Virus record (IMG/VR): IMGVR_UViG_3300033182_000473 | Span: 1 to 47,516 of that record | DNA from: a virus | DNA length: 47,516 bases | Strand: one strand, 5' to 3' | Shown: positions 21,203 to 29,011 of the stretch, piece by piece | Layout: each line of letters opens with the position of its first letter | How positions within the stretch are numbered: position 1 is the first letter of the stretch | Made by a program: the position numbers and the translations under genes | The notes under the pieces: model-generated | Told to the model about the DNA's origin: nothing | Databases searched by the model: none | What the model saw: only the letters and a program-made list of their open reading frames with translations

Positions 21203-21871
21203 TTATAACTTTTCTATAAACTTGATGCGGTTAAGCAAGGTTTCTTTGAAGCCTGTGTAGTTACTGACCTGCTGGCATTTTACATAAGCAGTTACGGAAT
21301 AGGTATTGTTTTGTTCCAACACACCTATGTTAGTTGATGTGGTCTGTGCAAAAAACTTAACAATGTTGCCATTACTGTTAGCAGTAACCAGATAACTACC
21401 AGTTCGAGGAATATACCTGATAAACTCGATGTCTAAATCGAATGTTCCTCGCTCATGCAAGTTGCCTACATAGTTGCTTTGTCTGCCCAATTGGTTCTCT
21501 CTGTCCTGCCAACCATCTGCTTCTAGTTTATTCAAATAAACTTTAGGAAGACTAGCGGCAATACCAATTGATTCTTTGCCAATTGATTCTGATTGAACAA
21601 ATTTAAGAACATTAGATTCGAAATCAGTAAGTTTGCGTTCTAGTGCTTTGAAGCCTAAGCCTTGAAGATAGTCAATGATTTCTTCTGCACGAGTGTGATC
21701 TTCATTGAGAACTTTTACGTCTTCGCCCTCAAAGAAATGTTTGTAGAGTAATGAGCTATTAGATTTTTTCTCTTTTCTTAGAACTTTATCGTCAACCTTT
21801 TTGAAAAATCCACCATTCAAACGATGAATTGCACAACTTGCGGCTACTACTAATTTTGTTGGGAATTGCAT
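21203..21871 (-). CDS. Unknown protein, possibly with a C-terminal OB-like beta domain
   Basis: This encodes 222 residues. The basic N-terminal part (FKKVDDKVLRKEKKSNSSLL) and helical middle (HTRAEEIIDYLQGLGFKALE) are followed by a strand-rich C-terminus (SYLVTANSNGNIVKFFAQTT; NTYSVTAYVKCQQVSNYTGF). The pattern of a strand with GN-x-V-K-F-F then a V-x-A-x-V-K strand and T-x-x-x-R resembles OB-like domains in phage replication proteins; this is a weak inference. It has an early promoter and good SD (GGAG). Confidence 0.55.
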   Translation of the reverse strand: MQFPTKLVVAASCAIHRLNGGFFKKVDDKVLRKEKKSNSSLLYKHFFEGEDVKVLNEDHTRAEEIIDYLQGLGFKALERKLTDFESNVLKFVQSESIGKESIGIAASLPKVYLNKLEADGWQDRENQLGRQSNYVGNLHERGTFDLDIEFIRYIPRTGSYLVTANSNGNIVKFFAQTTSTNIGVLEQNNTYSVTAYVKCQQVSNYTGFKETLLNRIKFIEKL

Positions 21872-21898
21872 GTTCTACTCTCCTTACCCTATACACAT

Positions 21899-21926
21899 AG
21901 TATAGCATCTTTTGTGGCTTTGTCAA
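21899..21926 (-). promoter_or_regulatory. Early promoter
   Basis: The minus strand has TTGACA (21921-21926), 16 nt, then TATACT (21899-21904). It drives the gene starting at 21871. Confidence 0.8.
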
Positions 21927-21936
21927 CCACTGTAAG

Positions 21937-22530
21937 TTACTGATTTATAATGATATTGTAAACTTCTTCCCAAGTTTTACATACATTTGCAGGGCCATCA
22001 TAATGCATATTGTGTCCATGCTCTATCAATATTCCCCTAAATCCAGCATCAATTCCCCAATCAACGTTTTGTGGCTTGTCTTCAATCCACCAGTTGTTGG
22101 GATATTTAGCACCATACTTTTTCAGTATTTCGTCTTTGTCAGCACCTGTGTCTAAACAAATAACTTCTTTAAAACAGTCTGGCCCAAATAGTTTTTTTAA
22201 GTTTTTCTTTCTAAGCTCTTGTGCATAAGGATCAAGGCTTAAACTGGTTATAGCAATAAATTGATATTGGTGTTTTTCATGTAAAAGTTTTACATAATAT
22301 TGAGCATCTCTGAGCGGAGGAAGAAATCCTATCGCCGCACTCTCGTTGAAGTTTTTAATAACTTGGTCGCCTGTTTTGTCGTTGGCTAAGTTAAACTTTT
22401 CTCTGATACTGTAATGTAATTTATGCCCTTCTACTGGATAATGGCCTCTGTGCTCCATCCAGTTCTCAAACGCATACTCCCAATCTAGAACTACGCCATC
22501 GCAGTCTGTAAATATAATTTTCTTTTTCAT
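21937..22530 (-). CDS. HAD-superfamily phosphatase (5'-nucleotidase-like)
   Basis: This encodes 197 residues from ATG 22530 (MKKKIIFTDCDGVVLDW); an ATG two codons earlier (22536) is also in frame. Motif I is FTDCDGVVLD, motif II FIAITSLS, motif III the Lys of TGADKDEILKKYG, and motif IV WWIEDKPQN. All core HAD residues are present, with a small cap. Phage copies often act on nucleotides or nucleic-acid ends. No SD is present, and the early promoter -10 ends exactly 6 nt before ATG 22530, so the mRNA is predicted to be leaderless. Confidence 0.8.
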   Translation of the reverse strand: MKKKIIFTDCDGVVLDWEYAFENWMEHRGHYPVEGHKLHYSIREKFNLANDKTGDQVIKNFNESAAIGFLPPLRDAQYYVKLLHEKHQYQFIAITSLSLDPYAQELRKKNLKKLFGPDCFKEVICLDTGADKDEILKKYGAKYPNNWWIEDKPQNVDWGIDAGFRGILIEHGHNMHYDGPANVCKTWEEVYNIIINQ

Positions 22531-22536
22531 ATCCAT

Positions 22537-22565
22537 ATTATACTAGATTTCCGTGTTATTGTCAA
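22537..22565 (-). promoter_or_regulatory. Early promoter, leaderless type
   Basis: The minus strand has TTGACA (22560-22565), 17 nt, then TATAAT (22537-22542). Counting -12 to -7 for the -10 box puts +1 at 22530, the A of the HAD gene ATG. Confidence 0.8.
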
Positions 22566-22573
22566 CCAAAAAG

Positions 22574-22581
22574 GTTAAATA
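22574..22581 (+). promoter_or_regulatory. Late-like box GTTAAATA, leaderless type
   Basis: The plus strand reads GTTAAATA, then GTATT, then ATG 22587. The spacing of 5 nt to the ATG equals that of the boxes before 21181 and 42645. The box is two bases from TATAAATA, so it is weaker. It lies back to back with the early promoter of the HAD gene. Confidence 0.45.
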
Positions 22582-22586
22582 GTATT

Positions 22587-23156
22587 ATGCAAACAATTAC
22601 TCTTTTTCCAGATATATTATACACAGGTATACTGCAAGTTAGTGCAAACATACACAGAAAAATTATCTCAAACATTGAAGAATTACAACAATCAGGTGCT
22701 TCAACTAACACACACTTTGGTTGGATTAGTAACCCTGATGTCCCTTTGAAGAACAATTTATCCAATCTTCAAATGCTTGTTGGTAGAACATTTGTAGATA
22801 ACATTTATAAATCTTTTGGAAAAAGATCTAATAAAAAGATTAATGCAGTACAACCTTACATTGCTAGTGTAAAACCCGACCATACTTATACGTTTGATGT
22901 AAATCCCAGTTATTGGTATAATGGAGTAATTTGGATCCAGACGACTGATAAAGGCAACTCCCTGTATATAGAAAATACTACTGGCAAAAGGTATACAACT
23001 CCATGGGTATTTCAGCCACCTACGCATATAGAAGAACCTGCAGAATATAAGTATGCATTTTGGCCTAGTTATTACAATGCAGGACTTACACCTAATTACA
23101 GCATGGTAGATACGTTAATGTTCAATATCGGATTTACATTTACTAAAGACAAATAA
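22587..23156 (+). CDS. Unknown protein, 189 residues, plus strand
   Basis: The sequence is strand-rich with many aromatic residues (KPDHTYTFDVNPSYWYNGVI; WIQTTDKGNSLYIENTTGKR). The order of a Trp/Tyr-rich strand, GNSLYIEN and a later FWPSYYNAGLT block recalls the jelly-roll core of phage 2OG-oxygenase-like proteins, but no HxD...H iron site is seen, so I leave it unassigned. It is in a two-gene plus-strand island ended by a bidirectional terminator and has no close SD. Confidence 0.6.
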   Translation: MQTITLFPDILYTGILQVSANIHRKIISNIEELQQSGASTNTHFGWISNPDVPLKNNLSNLQMLVGRTFVDNIYKSFGKRSNKKINAVQPYIASVKPDHTYTFDVNPSYWYNGVIWIQTTDKGNSLYIENTTGKRYTTPWVFQPPTHIEEPAEYKYAFWPSYYNAGLTPNYSMVDTLMFNIGFTFTKDK

Positions 23157-23168
23157 TAAGGAGACATC

Positions 23169-23270
23169 ATGTCAGACGAAAAGAAAACACAAACAACTTC
23201 CGGAGGCACTACTGACCGTCCAAACCATTCAGGCGATTCCGGAAATGGTAAAGGCACTGCTACTCATTAA
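23169..23270 (+). CDS. Very small hydrophilic protein, 33 residues
   Basis: ATG 23169 is preceded by AGGAG at 6 nt. The peptide starts MSDEKKTQTTSGGTTDRPNH and continues Gly/Ser/Thr-rich to GKGTATH, probably disordered. It lies 12 nt after the 189-residue gene and just before the terminator, so it is likely cotranscribed. Function unknown. Confidence 0.6.
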   Translation: MSDEKKTQTTSGGTTDRPNHSGDSGNGKGTATH

Positions 23271-23274
23271 GGTC

Positions 23275-23304
23275 AAAAAAAAGGGCAGTAATACTGCCCT
23301 TTTT
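23275..23304. terminator. Bidirectional rho-independent terminator
   Basis: A perfect GGGCAGT / ACTGCCC stem (23283-23289 with 23293-23299, loop AAT) is flanked by an A-run on the left and a T-run on the right. It therefore works for the plus-strand island and, in reverse, for the fibre gene converging from the right. Confidence 0.9.
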
Positions 23305-23319
23305 AGTATCTAATTAATA

Positions 23320-26300
23320 TTAGACGTAATTATAATGTACAGTGATTGTACCTGAACCTGCTGTGGTTGTGGCCGCTGTTGTGCCATCTGCCTGCATGAA
23401 CTGGACTTGTACTGAAGCATTTTTAGTAAGTGTATCATCACCATCTAATTCAATGATGTATGAACCAGCAGTTGCCGCATCTGCGTCAGCCGCCGCTACT
23501 AATGTTGATCCACTACCGCCATTCTCTTTAACAAGAATGTGGTTGAAAGAACCACCACTAAATGCTGTAGCAATCTTAATAACAATCTTATTAGCATAGT
23601 AAGTTCTGCCTGATACGTTTGGCATAGCCGATGTATCAATTGTTGTAGAACCACTTGTAAGTGCTTGTCTTAATAATAAGCCATCACCGCCGTTGTTATC
23701 AACATAGTCTTTAACAGCCGCTGATGTTGGTAAAGTAGTGTCATTATCATTACTGCTAATGCCGTCTGCTTCGTCAACAAACTTAGTGATTGCAATGCTT
23801 TCACCTGAGTCTGTCAATGTACCAAAACTTACATTACCTGTTAAGTCACCAGTTACATCACCAGTTACATCACCAGTTACATCACCAGTTACATCACCAA
23901 CAAGGTTGCCTACAAAAGAACCACTTGAGGTTACGTTACCGCTGAATGCACCAGTTGTTGCACCACTTAATGCACCACTACTTAAAGTAGCAGTTCCATC
24001 AGTTAAACTACCACCAGTTACTGCACCAGTCATAGTAGCAGTTGTACCACTAATACTACCAGTTACATCACCAGTTAAGTCACCTTCGAATGTTGCCGCA
24101 ACAAATGTCTCAGAACCAACTGACCACTTGCTTGTAGCACCAGTGTAAACAATCTGCTTGGCACTACCACCAACGTTGGCTTCAAAACCTACGTCAGTAC
24201 CAGTTGTACCGTTGCTGTTTACACGGAAGATTGCATCTGCTGTTTGAACAGTAGTTGAGTCCACAGTTGTCTGTGTACCTTGTACTGTTAAGTTACCTGT
24301 GATTGTTGCATCACCTGCAACTGTAACAGTAGATGAAGTAATGTCATCCGATGTAAATGTACCAGTAACAGTTAAGTTAGCAATACTTGCACCATCAACG
24401 ATACCAATTTCAACATTATTGTCAGTGATTGTAGTTTCGATTTGGTTAGTAGTACCAGCAAACGTTAATGTTTCACCACCTGCTACTGTGTCGTTACTAC
24501 CGTTATCGCCAGCAATGTCAAAGCCTGTGCTAACTGAAACGTTAGAAGCCGCTGTGATTCTACCCTGAGCGTCAACTGTGAAAGTTGGGATCTGAGTTGC
24601 TGAACCATAGTTGCCTGCTGTTACTGCTGTATTGTCTAAACCAATTGTAAGTGTTTGACCACTTGCATTTGATGTTAAACCTGTACCGCCAGCAATAGTT
24701 AATGATTGACTGTCTAAGTCAACTGCACCTGTACCGCTGTCACCTGCAAAATCTAAATCTTCTGCTGTAACTTTAGCGTCAACGTATGCTTTAACAGATT
24801 GTTGTGTTGGAATTAATGTATCACTGTCACTAGCCATGTTGTCTTCGTCAACAATACCAGTTACTGTGATTGTGCCATCACTTAATGAACCAAACTGTAC
24901 AGTACCACTTGCTGTAACATTGCTTGCACCAGTTAAATCACCGCTACTTAATGTTGCTGTACCGTCAGTTAAACTGCCACCTTGTACTGCGCCACTAAAT
25001 GTACCTGCTACACCACCTGTTAAGTTACCTGAACTTAAAGTTGCTGTACCATCAGTTAAACTACCACCTTGTACTGCACCACTTGCTGTGATGTTTACAG
25101 CAGATGTGATGTTACCAGAACCAATTGCTAACGTACCGTCAGTAAGTTGGTTACCAGTTACTGTACCACTAAATGAACCACTAGTTGCACCTGTTAATGC
25201 ACCACTACTTAAAGTAGCAGTTCCATCAGTTAAACTACCACCTTGTACTGCACCAGTTGCTGTAACACTTGTTAATGAAATATTGCCATCTAACGCAACA
25301 CTTAAACTGTTGTTAGACATTGTAGTAGTAATATTATTACCACCAACAAAAGCAACACTCTCACCGCCGTTTACAGTGTCAGAACCTGAATCGCCAGTAA
25401 ATGTGAAGTTAGTAGCAACTGCAACTGTACTTGCCGCTGTTAAACGACCTTGTGCGTCAACTGTAAATGTTGGAATTGCTGTAGCATTACCATATGATCC
25501 TGCTGTAACTGCTGTGTTGTCAAGGTCGATTGTACCTGAAGCGTATGTTAAACCAGTACCACCAGTAAGGTATGCGTCCATTGCCGCATTACCACGTGCT
25601 GTTGTCCAGTATAGGTTTGAACCTTCACTTAAATCGCCAGTGTCATGGTTAGCAATACTACTTACTGTACCAGTTACATCACCAGTTACATCACCTGTTA
25701 AGTCACCTTCAAAAGTTGAAGCCTTAACATTTTCAGAACCGAAGTCCCATTCTGTTCCAGCCGCTGTGTAAAGAATTTGTTTTACACCACTTGCAGTGTT
25801 TGCTTCGAAACCAGCGTCAGTGTTTGCACCATTGCTATTTGTTCTGAAGATAGCATCTGCTGTTTGAACTGTTGTGGATTCAACTGTTGTTTGAGTACCT
25901 TGTACTGTTAAGTTACCTGTGATAATTGCATCACCACTAACTGTAACAGTAGATGAAGTAATATCATCACTTGTAAATGTACCACTTACTGTTAAGTTAG
26001 CAATTTGTGCGCCATCAACGATACCAACTGCTACTTGGTTATTAGTAATAGTTGTTTCTGTTTGGTTAGCAACACCAACAATGCTCAAAGTCTCACCAGT
26101 GTTAACTGTGTCGTTTGAACCATTGTCGCCTGCAATATCAAAACTTGTTGCAATCGCCGCAGTACTTGTTGCAGTAATACGTCCTTTGCTGTCGATAGTT
26201 AACACAGGAATCTGTGTAGCACTACCTACTGAGCCTGCTGTAACACCAGTATTTGCTAGTGTAACAGAAATGTTTGCTTGGTCACCTGCACTTGTAAAAG

Positions 26301-26898
26301 TGGCAGAACCTGTAGCATCAGAACTCAAATTAATTGTAACTGCACTTGATAAAGCATCAGCATCATCTGCTGTACCGGTTAAGTCACCTACAAAACCTGA
26401 GCTTGCTGTAATAGTTGTACCAGTGATTGCCGCCGCACTGTTAGCACCAATAATTGCTCCATCAATGGCACCGCCATCGATGTCAACACTGTTGCTTGCT
26501 TGTACTGCTAAGTTACCAAGGCCTAAGTTTGTTCTTGCTCCAGATGCCGTGTCTGCACCAGTACCACCTTGTGCTACTGGAAGTTGGCTTGCACTATTAA
26601 TAAGTGAAGAGTCACTTAATGAAATGTTACCAACAGACGCCGTGCCTGAAGAGAATGAAACAAGACCAGAGGCAGATGAGTTATCCCCACCCAAACCACC
26701 GTATTGAGTACCAATTGCTGTTGCTGTCCACGCACCAGATGTAACACTACCAAAGCGGATATCTTCGAGAGTTGAACCATCGGATTGTGTTAGGTCAAAT
26801 CGGTTATTGCCACTATCGTACTTGAGACGACCGCCGCTTTTACCCATTTGAACATCAGCCGCTATACCTTTGATACCAAAGTTTTTAATGTCAGCCAT
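23320..26898 (-). CDS. Giant repetitive tail-fibre-like protein
   Basis: This encodes 1192 residues, strongly enriched in Gly, Ser, Thr, Asn, Asp and Val. It is built of repeated modules: LTDGTATLSSGALTGATSG and variants at least five times, VTAGSYGNATAIPTFTVDAQ GRxT units three to four times, and a ~160-residue block (about TFTSDDITSSTVTV...) present twice. A run of GDVT repeats lies near the C-terminus, and the last ~100 residues form a distinct domain. Such beta-helical repeats are typical of phage fibres. It has AGGAG and a late promoter. Confidence 0.8.
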   Translation of the reverse strand: MADIKNFGIKGIAADVQMGKSGGRLKYDSGNNRFDLTQSDGSTLEDIRFGSVTSGAWTATAIGTQYGGLGGDNSSASGLVSFSSGTASVGNISLSDSSLINSASQLPVAQGGTGADTASGARTNLGLGNLAVQASNSVDIDGGAIDGAIIGANSAAAITGTTITASSGFVGDLTGTADDADALSSAVTINLSSDATGSATFTSAGDQANISVTLANTGVTAGSVGSATQIPVLTIDSKGRITATSTAAIATSFDIAGDNGSNDTVNTGETLSIVGVANQTETTITNNQVAVGIVDGAQIANLTVSGTFTSDDITSSTVTVSGDAIITGNLTVQGTQTTVESTTVQTADAIFRTNSNGANTDAGFEANTASGVKQILYTAAGTEWDFGSENVKASTFEGDLTGDVTGDVTGTVSSIANHDTGDLSEGSNLYWTTARGNAAMDAYLTGGTGLTYASGTIDLDNTAVTAGSYGNATAIPTFTVDAQGRLTAASTVAVATNFTFTGDSGSDTVNGGESVAFVGGNNITTTMSNNSLSVALDGNISLTSVTATGAVQGGSLTDGTATLSSGALTGATSGSFSGTVTGNQLTDGTLAIGSGNITSAVNITASGAVQGGSLTDGTATLSSGNLTGGVAGTFSGAVQGGSLTDGTATLSSGDLTGASNVTASGTVQFGSLSDGTITVTGIVDEDNMASDSDTLIPTQQSVKAYVDAKVTAEDLDFAGDSGTGAVDLDSQSLTIAGGTGLTSNASGQTLTIGLDNTAVTAGNYGSATQIPTFTVDAQGRITAASNVSVSTGFDIAGDNGSNDTVAGGETLTFAGTTNQIETTITDNNVEIGIVDGASIANLTVTGTFTSDDITSSTVTVAGDATITGNLTVQGTQTTVDSTTVQTADAIFRVNSNGTTGTDVGFEANVGGSAKQIVYTGATSKWSVGSETFVAATFEGDLTGDVTGSISGTTATMTGAVTGGSLTDGTATLSSGALSGATTGAFSGNVTSSGSFVGNLVGDVTGDVTGDVTGDVTGDLTGNVSFGTLTDSGESIAITKFVDEADGISSNDNDTTLPTSAAVKDYVDNNGGDGLLLRQALTSGSTTIDTSAMPNVSGRTYYANKIVIKIATAFSGGSFNHILVKENGGSGSTLVAAADADAATAGSYIIELDGDDTLTKNASVQVQFMQADGTTAATTTAGSGTITVHYNYV
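23849..23896 (-). repeat. Four tandem 12-bp repeats in the fibre gene
   Basis: The unit CCAGTTACATCA occurs four times head to tail on the plus strand (minus-strand reading encodes repeated Gly-Asp-Val-Thr). Degenerate copies flank it. A 12-bp unit keeps frame when copies are gained or lost. Confidence 0.9.
24055..24560. repeat. Copy 1 of a ~500-bp internal duplication in the fibre gene
   Basis: This segment closely resembles 25675-26180, offset by about 1620 bp. The shared core includes AGTAGATGAAGTAAT and TGTACTGTTAAGTTACCTGT. At protein level both encode the TFTSDDITSSTVTV / TGNLTVQGTQTTV / TVQTADAIFR block. Confidence 0.75.
25675..26180. repeat. Copy 2 of the internal duplication in the fibre gene
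   Basis: This is the partner of 24055-24560. Divergence at scattered positions shows it is not a recent exact copy. Long open frames on the opposite strand in this region arise from the biased repeat composition. Confidence 0.75.
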
Positions 26899-26966
26899 GT
26901 TTGTTCTCCTAATACATGTATTTTATTTGTTATCGATAACGTGAAGATTTCTCCTGACGTTGTAAG

Positions 26967-26974
26967 TATTTATC
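26967..26974 (-). promoter_or_regulatory. Late promoter box GATAAATA
   Basis: The box lies 68 nt upstream of the 1192-residue fibre gene ATG (26898). The leader contains the palindromes TTATCGATAA (26930-26939) and AATACATGTATT (26911-26922), the latter just before AGGAG. Confidence 0.65.
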
Positions 26975-26990
26975 AGAATTTTAGAAAATT

Positions 26991-29003
26991 TTAAACGTAT
27001 GTTAACGTTACGGTCACATTACCTGCTGTAGATTGATAATGATTACATCTTGCTCTGATGAGCTGATCTTGCGTTTCTGTAGCAGGATAAACATAGTCTG
27101 GAGTGCAAATAAAATCGGATAGCTCGGTTAAATCGTTGCTTGGAGAATCGCAATATGCATCTGGATTTGCTATTGTGCCTATTTCTATATTAGGTAATAC
27201 ACTACCGCTGTAGCCACTAAATGCTGTATCAACACTAACAGTTACATTGAGTATCTTTCTACCTGGAGATATATTGCCTAAGTTGTTTGTTGTGCTGTTA
27301 CCAAAGCCGCCTGCTGGCATTGTGAATGTGGTTGTTAATGTTTTAGCATCTACTGTTGCACTGTCAGCATTTGATATCTCTACCCAACTGCTACCTGTAT
27401 AAAGATAAAGACCCCACTCACCGTCTCCCTTGTTGGTAACGTATGCCTGATCGCCTGCCGCTGGTACTAGTGCATCTCGGGCACTTATAGTACCTACCAC
27501 AGTAGTACCACCTGTACGCACACCCTGTTCAATGTTCATTGCTAATGGAACACTACCTGTATGTGCTGAGAATATGCCAGTCTGTGTTTGAAAAATATCG
27601 CTGTCTTCGTAGATTAATATCTCACCGCCATCACTTCTGGTGAGCTGTAATTTTTCTGCATTTGTTGCCGCTGTAGTTGCAGGTAAGCCAGAGATGTTGC
27701 TCGGGCCAACAAAGTAGTAACCACCACCTTCTGCATTGCCGTTAGTGATAGTGATTGCATTACCATTAAGTTCTGTTAATGTGAGAACTGTTGCTGTTGC
27801 AGTAACATTTAAATTTGCTATGTTAGCCGCACTGATATCTGTGGCCATATCTTGCGGTGTACTTACAGTAGCGTACACACTGCCATTGCTGGTAAAGTTA
27901 ATAAGTGTGTTACCACTGCCACTATCAATGTATGCACTGAATGGTACATAACCGCCCACAAGACCGTAAATTGTTTCATCTGCACCACTGCTAATTGTGT
28001 TTTCAAAGGGAAGAACATCTGCTACAATGCTGGTGTTACTTGTTTCGCTGTTTAACAAAGTTGCTATTTCATTGACATTAGCACTACCGCCTTGCCCACT
28101 AAACGTAATACCAATACCATTGAATGAAATAACATTACCATTACCTACTACTGGATTACCTTGATCACCTGTTAGTACTGTTGGTATAGCACTTCTAATA
28201 TTTAAAAATGCAACTTTGCTTGTTCCTGTTGACGTGTTACTCAACGAACCATTAGTGTCAACATAAATGTTTTCACCTTGCACACCAGGAATAGTAGGAT
28301 CAAAATCTATAATTCTGTTGTTAGGTAATATCATAAACTGATCAGGACCGGGTCCACTTTCAGTTACAACACCTATCATTTTATCTGCTGTAATAGCATT
28401 GGCTTTAACAAATCCGTCCTCTGTGCTCACAGCGATAACATCACCTTTGGAAAATCCGTGTGATTCTTTTTCTAACACATAGTTTAATTGTGGGTTTAAA
28501 TAATTAAATCTACTGAATACTTCTGTAAAGAATGAACTTGAAACTGATGTAGGCAGTGGGTCGAGCATGGGTACGCCTTGCTCATTTAATTGAAATATTA
28601 CTACTGCACCAGTACCGAATATGCCGTTACCAGTTGTTGATTTAAATGTGTTGTATCTTAACCAATCTTCAACAACACATGTAACATTATTTTTTGTCTT
28701 AGAACTAATTGATATAATTTTGAGTGCCTTACCATCTGTAGCACCTGCTACCCAATCACCTACTTGCACATCTAATCCGTTGTATTGGAAATCATCTCTG
28801 GTTAAATGAGAACCGTGTGTTTGAGCAGTAACCGATAATGTTATTTCCCAACGATAATATTTTGGGCTTGCTGAACCACTGTACCATAAGTCGCCTGAAC
28901 CGTTTTGATGTGGCCAGTAATCTTGACCAGCAATAGCACTACAACTACATGCAAGTACTTTGTTAGGATGGTTTAATTGTATATGACGTGTTTTATAACT
29001 CAT
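26991..29003 (-). CDS. Structural protein, probably fibre-associated
   Basis: This encodes 670 residues. The N-terminal ~200 residues (CSCSAIAGQDYWPHQNGSGD; DVQVGDWVAGATDGKALKII) look like a globular attachment domain. The middle is Gly/Asn/Thr/Val rich as in fibres (TIYGLVGGYVPFSAYIDSGS). A C-terminal domain has FGNSTTNNLGNISPGRKILN. It lies between two fibre genes on the same strand, with 8 nt to the upstream gene. Identified by composition and context only. Confidence 0.6.
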   Translation of the reverse strand: MSYKTRHIQLNHPNKVLACSCSAIAGQDYWPHQNGSGDLWYSGSASPKYYRWEITLSVTAQTHGSHLTRDDFQYNGLDVQVGDWVAGATDGKALKIISISSKTKNNVTCVVEDWLRYNTFKSTTGNGIFGTGAVVIFQLNEQGVPMLDPLPTSVSSSFFTEVFSRFNYLNPQLNYVLEKESHGFSKGDVIAVSTEDGFVKANAITADKMIGVVTESGPGPDQFMILPNNRIIDFDPTIPGVQGENIYVDTNGSLSNTSTGTSKVAFLNIRSAIPTVLTGDQGNPVVGNGNVISFNGIGITFSGQGGSANVNEIATLLNSETSNTSIVADVLPFENTISSGADETIYGLVGGYVPFSAYIDSGSGNTLINFTSNGSVYATVSTPQDMATDISAANIANLNVTATATVLTLTELNGNAITITNGNAEGGGYYFVGPSNISGLPATTAATNAEKLQLTRSDGGEILIYEDSDIFQTQTGIFSAHTGSVPLAMNIEQGVRTGGTTVVGTISARDALVPAAGDQAYVTNKGDGEWGLYLYTGSSWVEISNADSATVDAKTLTTTFTMPAGGFGNSTTNNLGNISPGRKILNVTVSVDTAFSGYSGSVLPNIEIGTIANPDAYCDSPSNDLTELSDFICTPDYVYPATETQDQLIRARCNHYQSTAGNVTVTLTYV

Positions 29004-29011
29004 TCTGGTCT

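Noticed and set aside
22587-23156. Assignment of the plus-strand 189-aa protein as a 2OG-Fe(II) oxygenase
   Set aside because: The strand order is suggestive, but no HxD...H iron ligands are visible.
23849-23896. Short regular repeats that could suggest a CRISPR array
   Set aside because: The units are contiguous 12-bp repeats with no spacers and encode GDVT in frame inside a fibre gene.
24836-25771. A 311-codon open frame on the plus strand within the fibre gene (and others at 25919-26707, 23738-24148)
   Set aside because: It is antisense to a repetitive fibre gene; its Val/Pro/Leu-rich sequence mirrors the repeats and has no SD or promoter.
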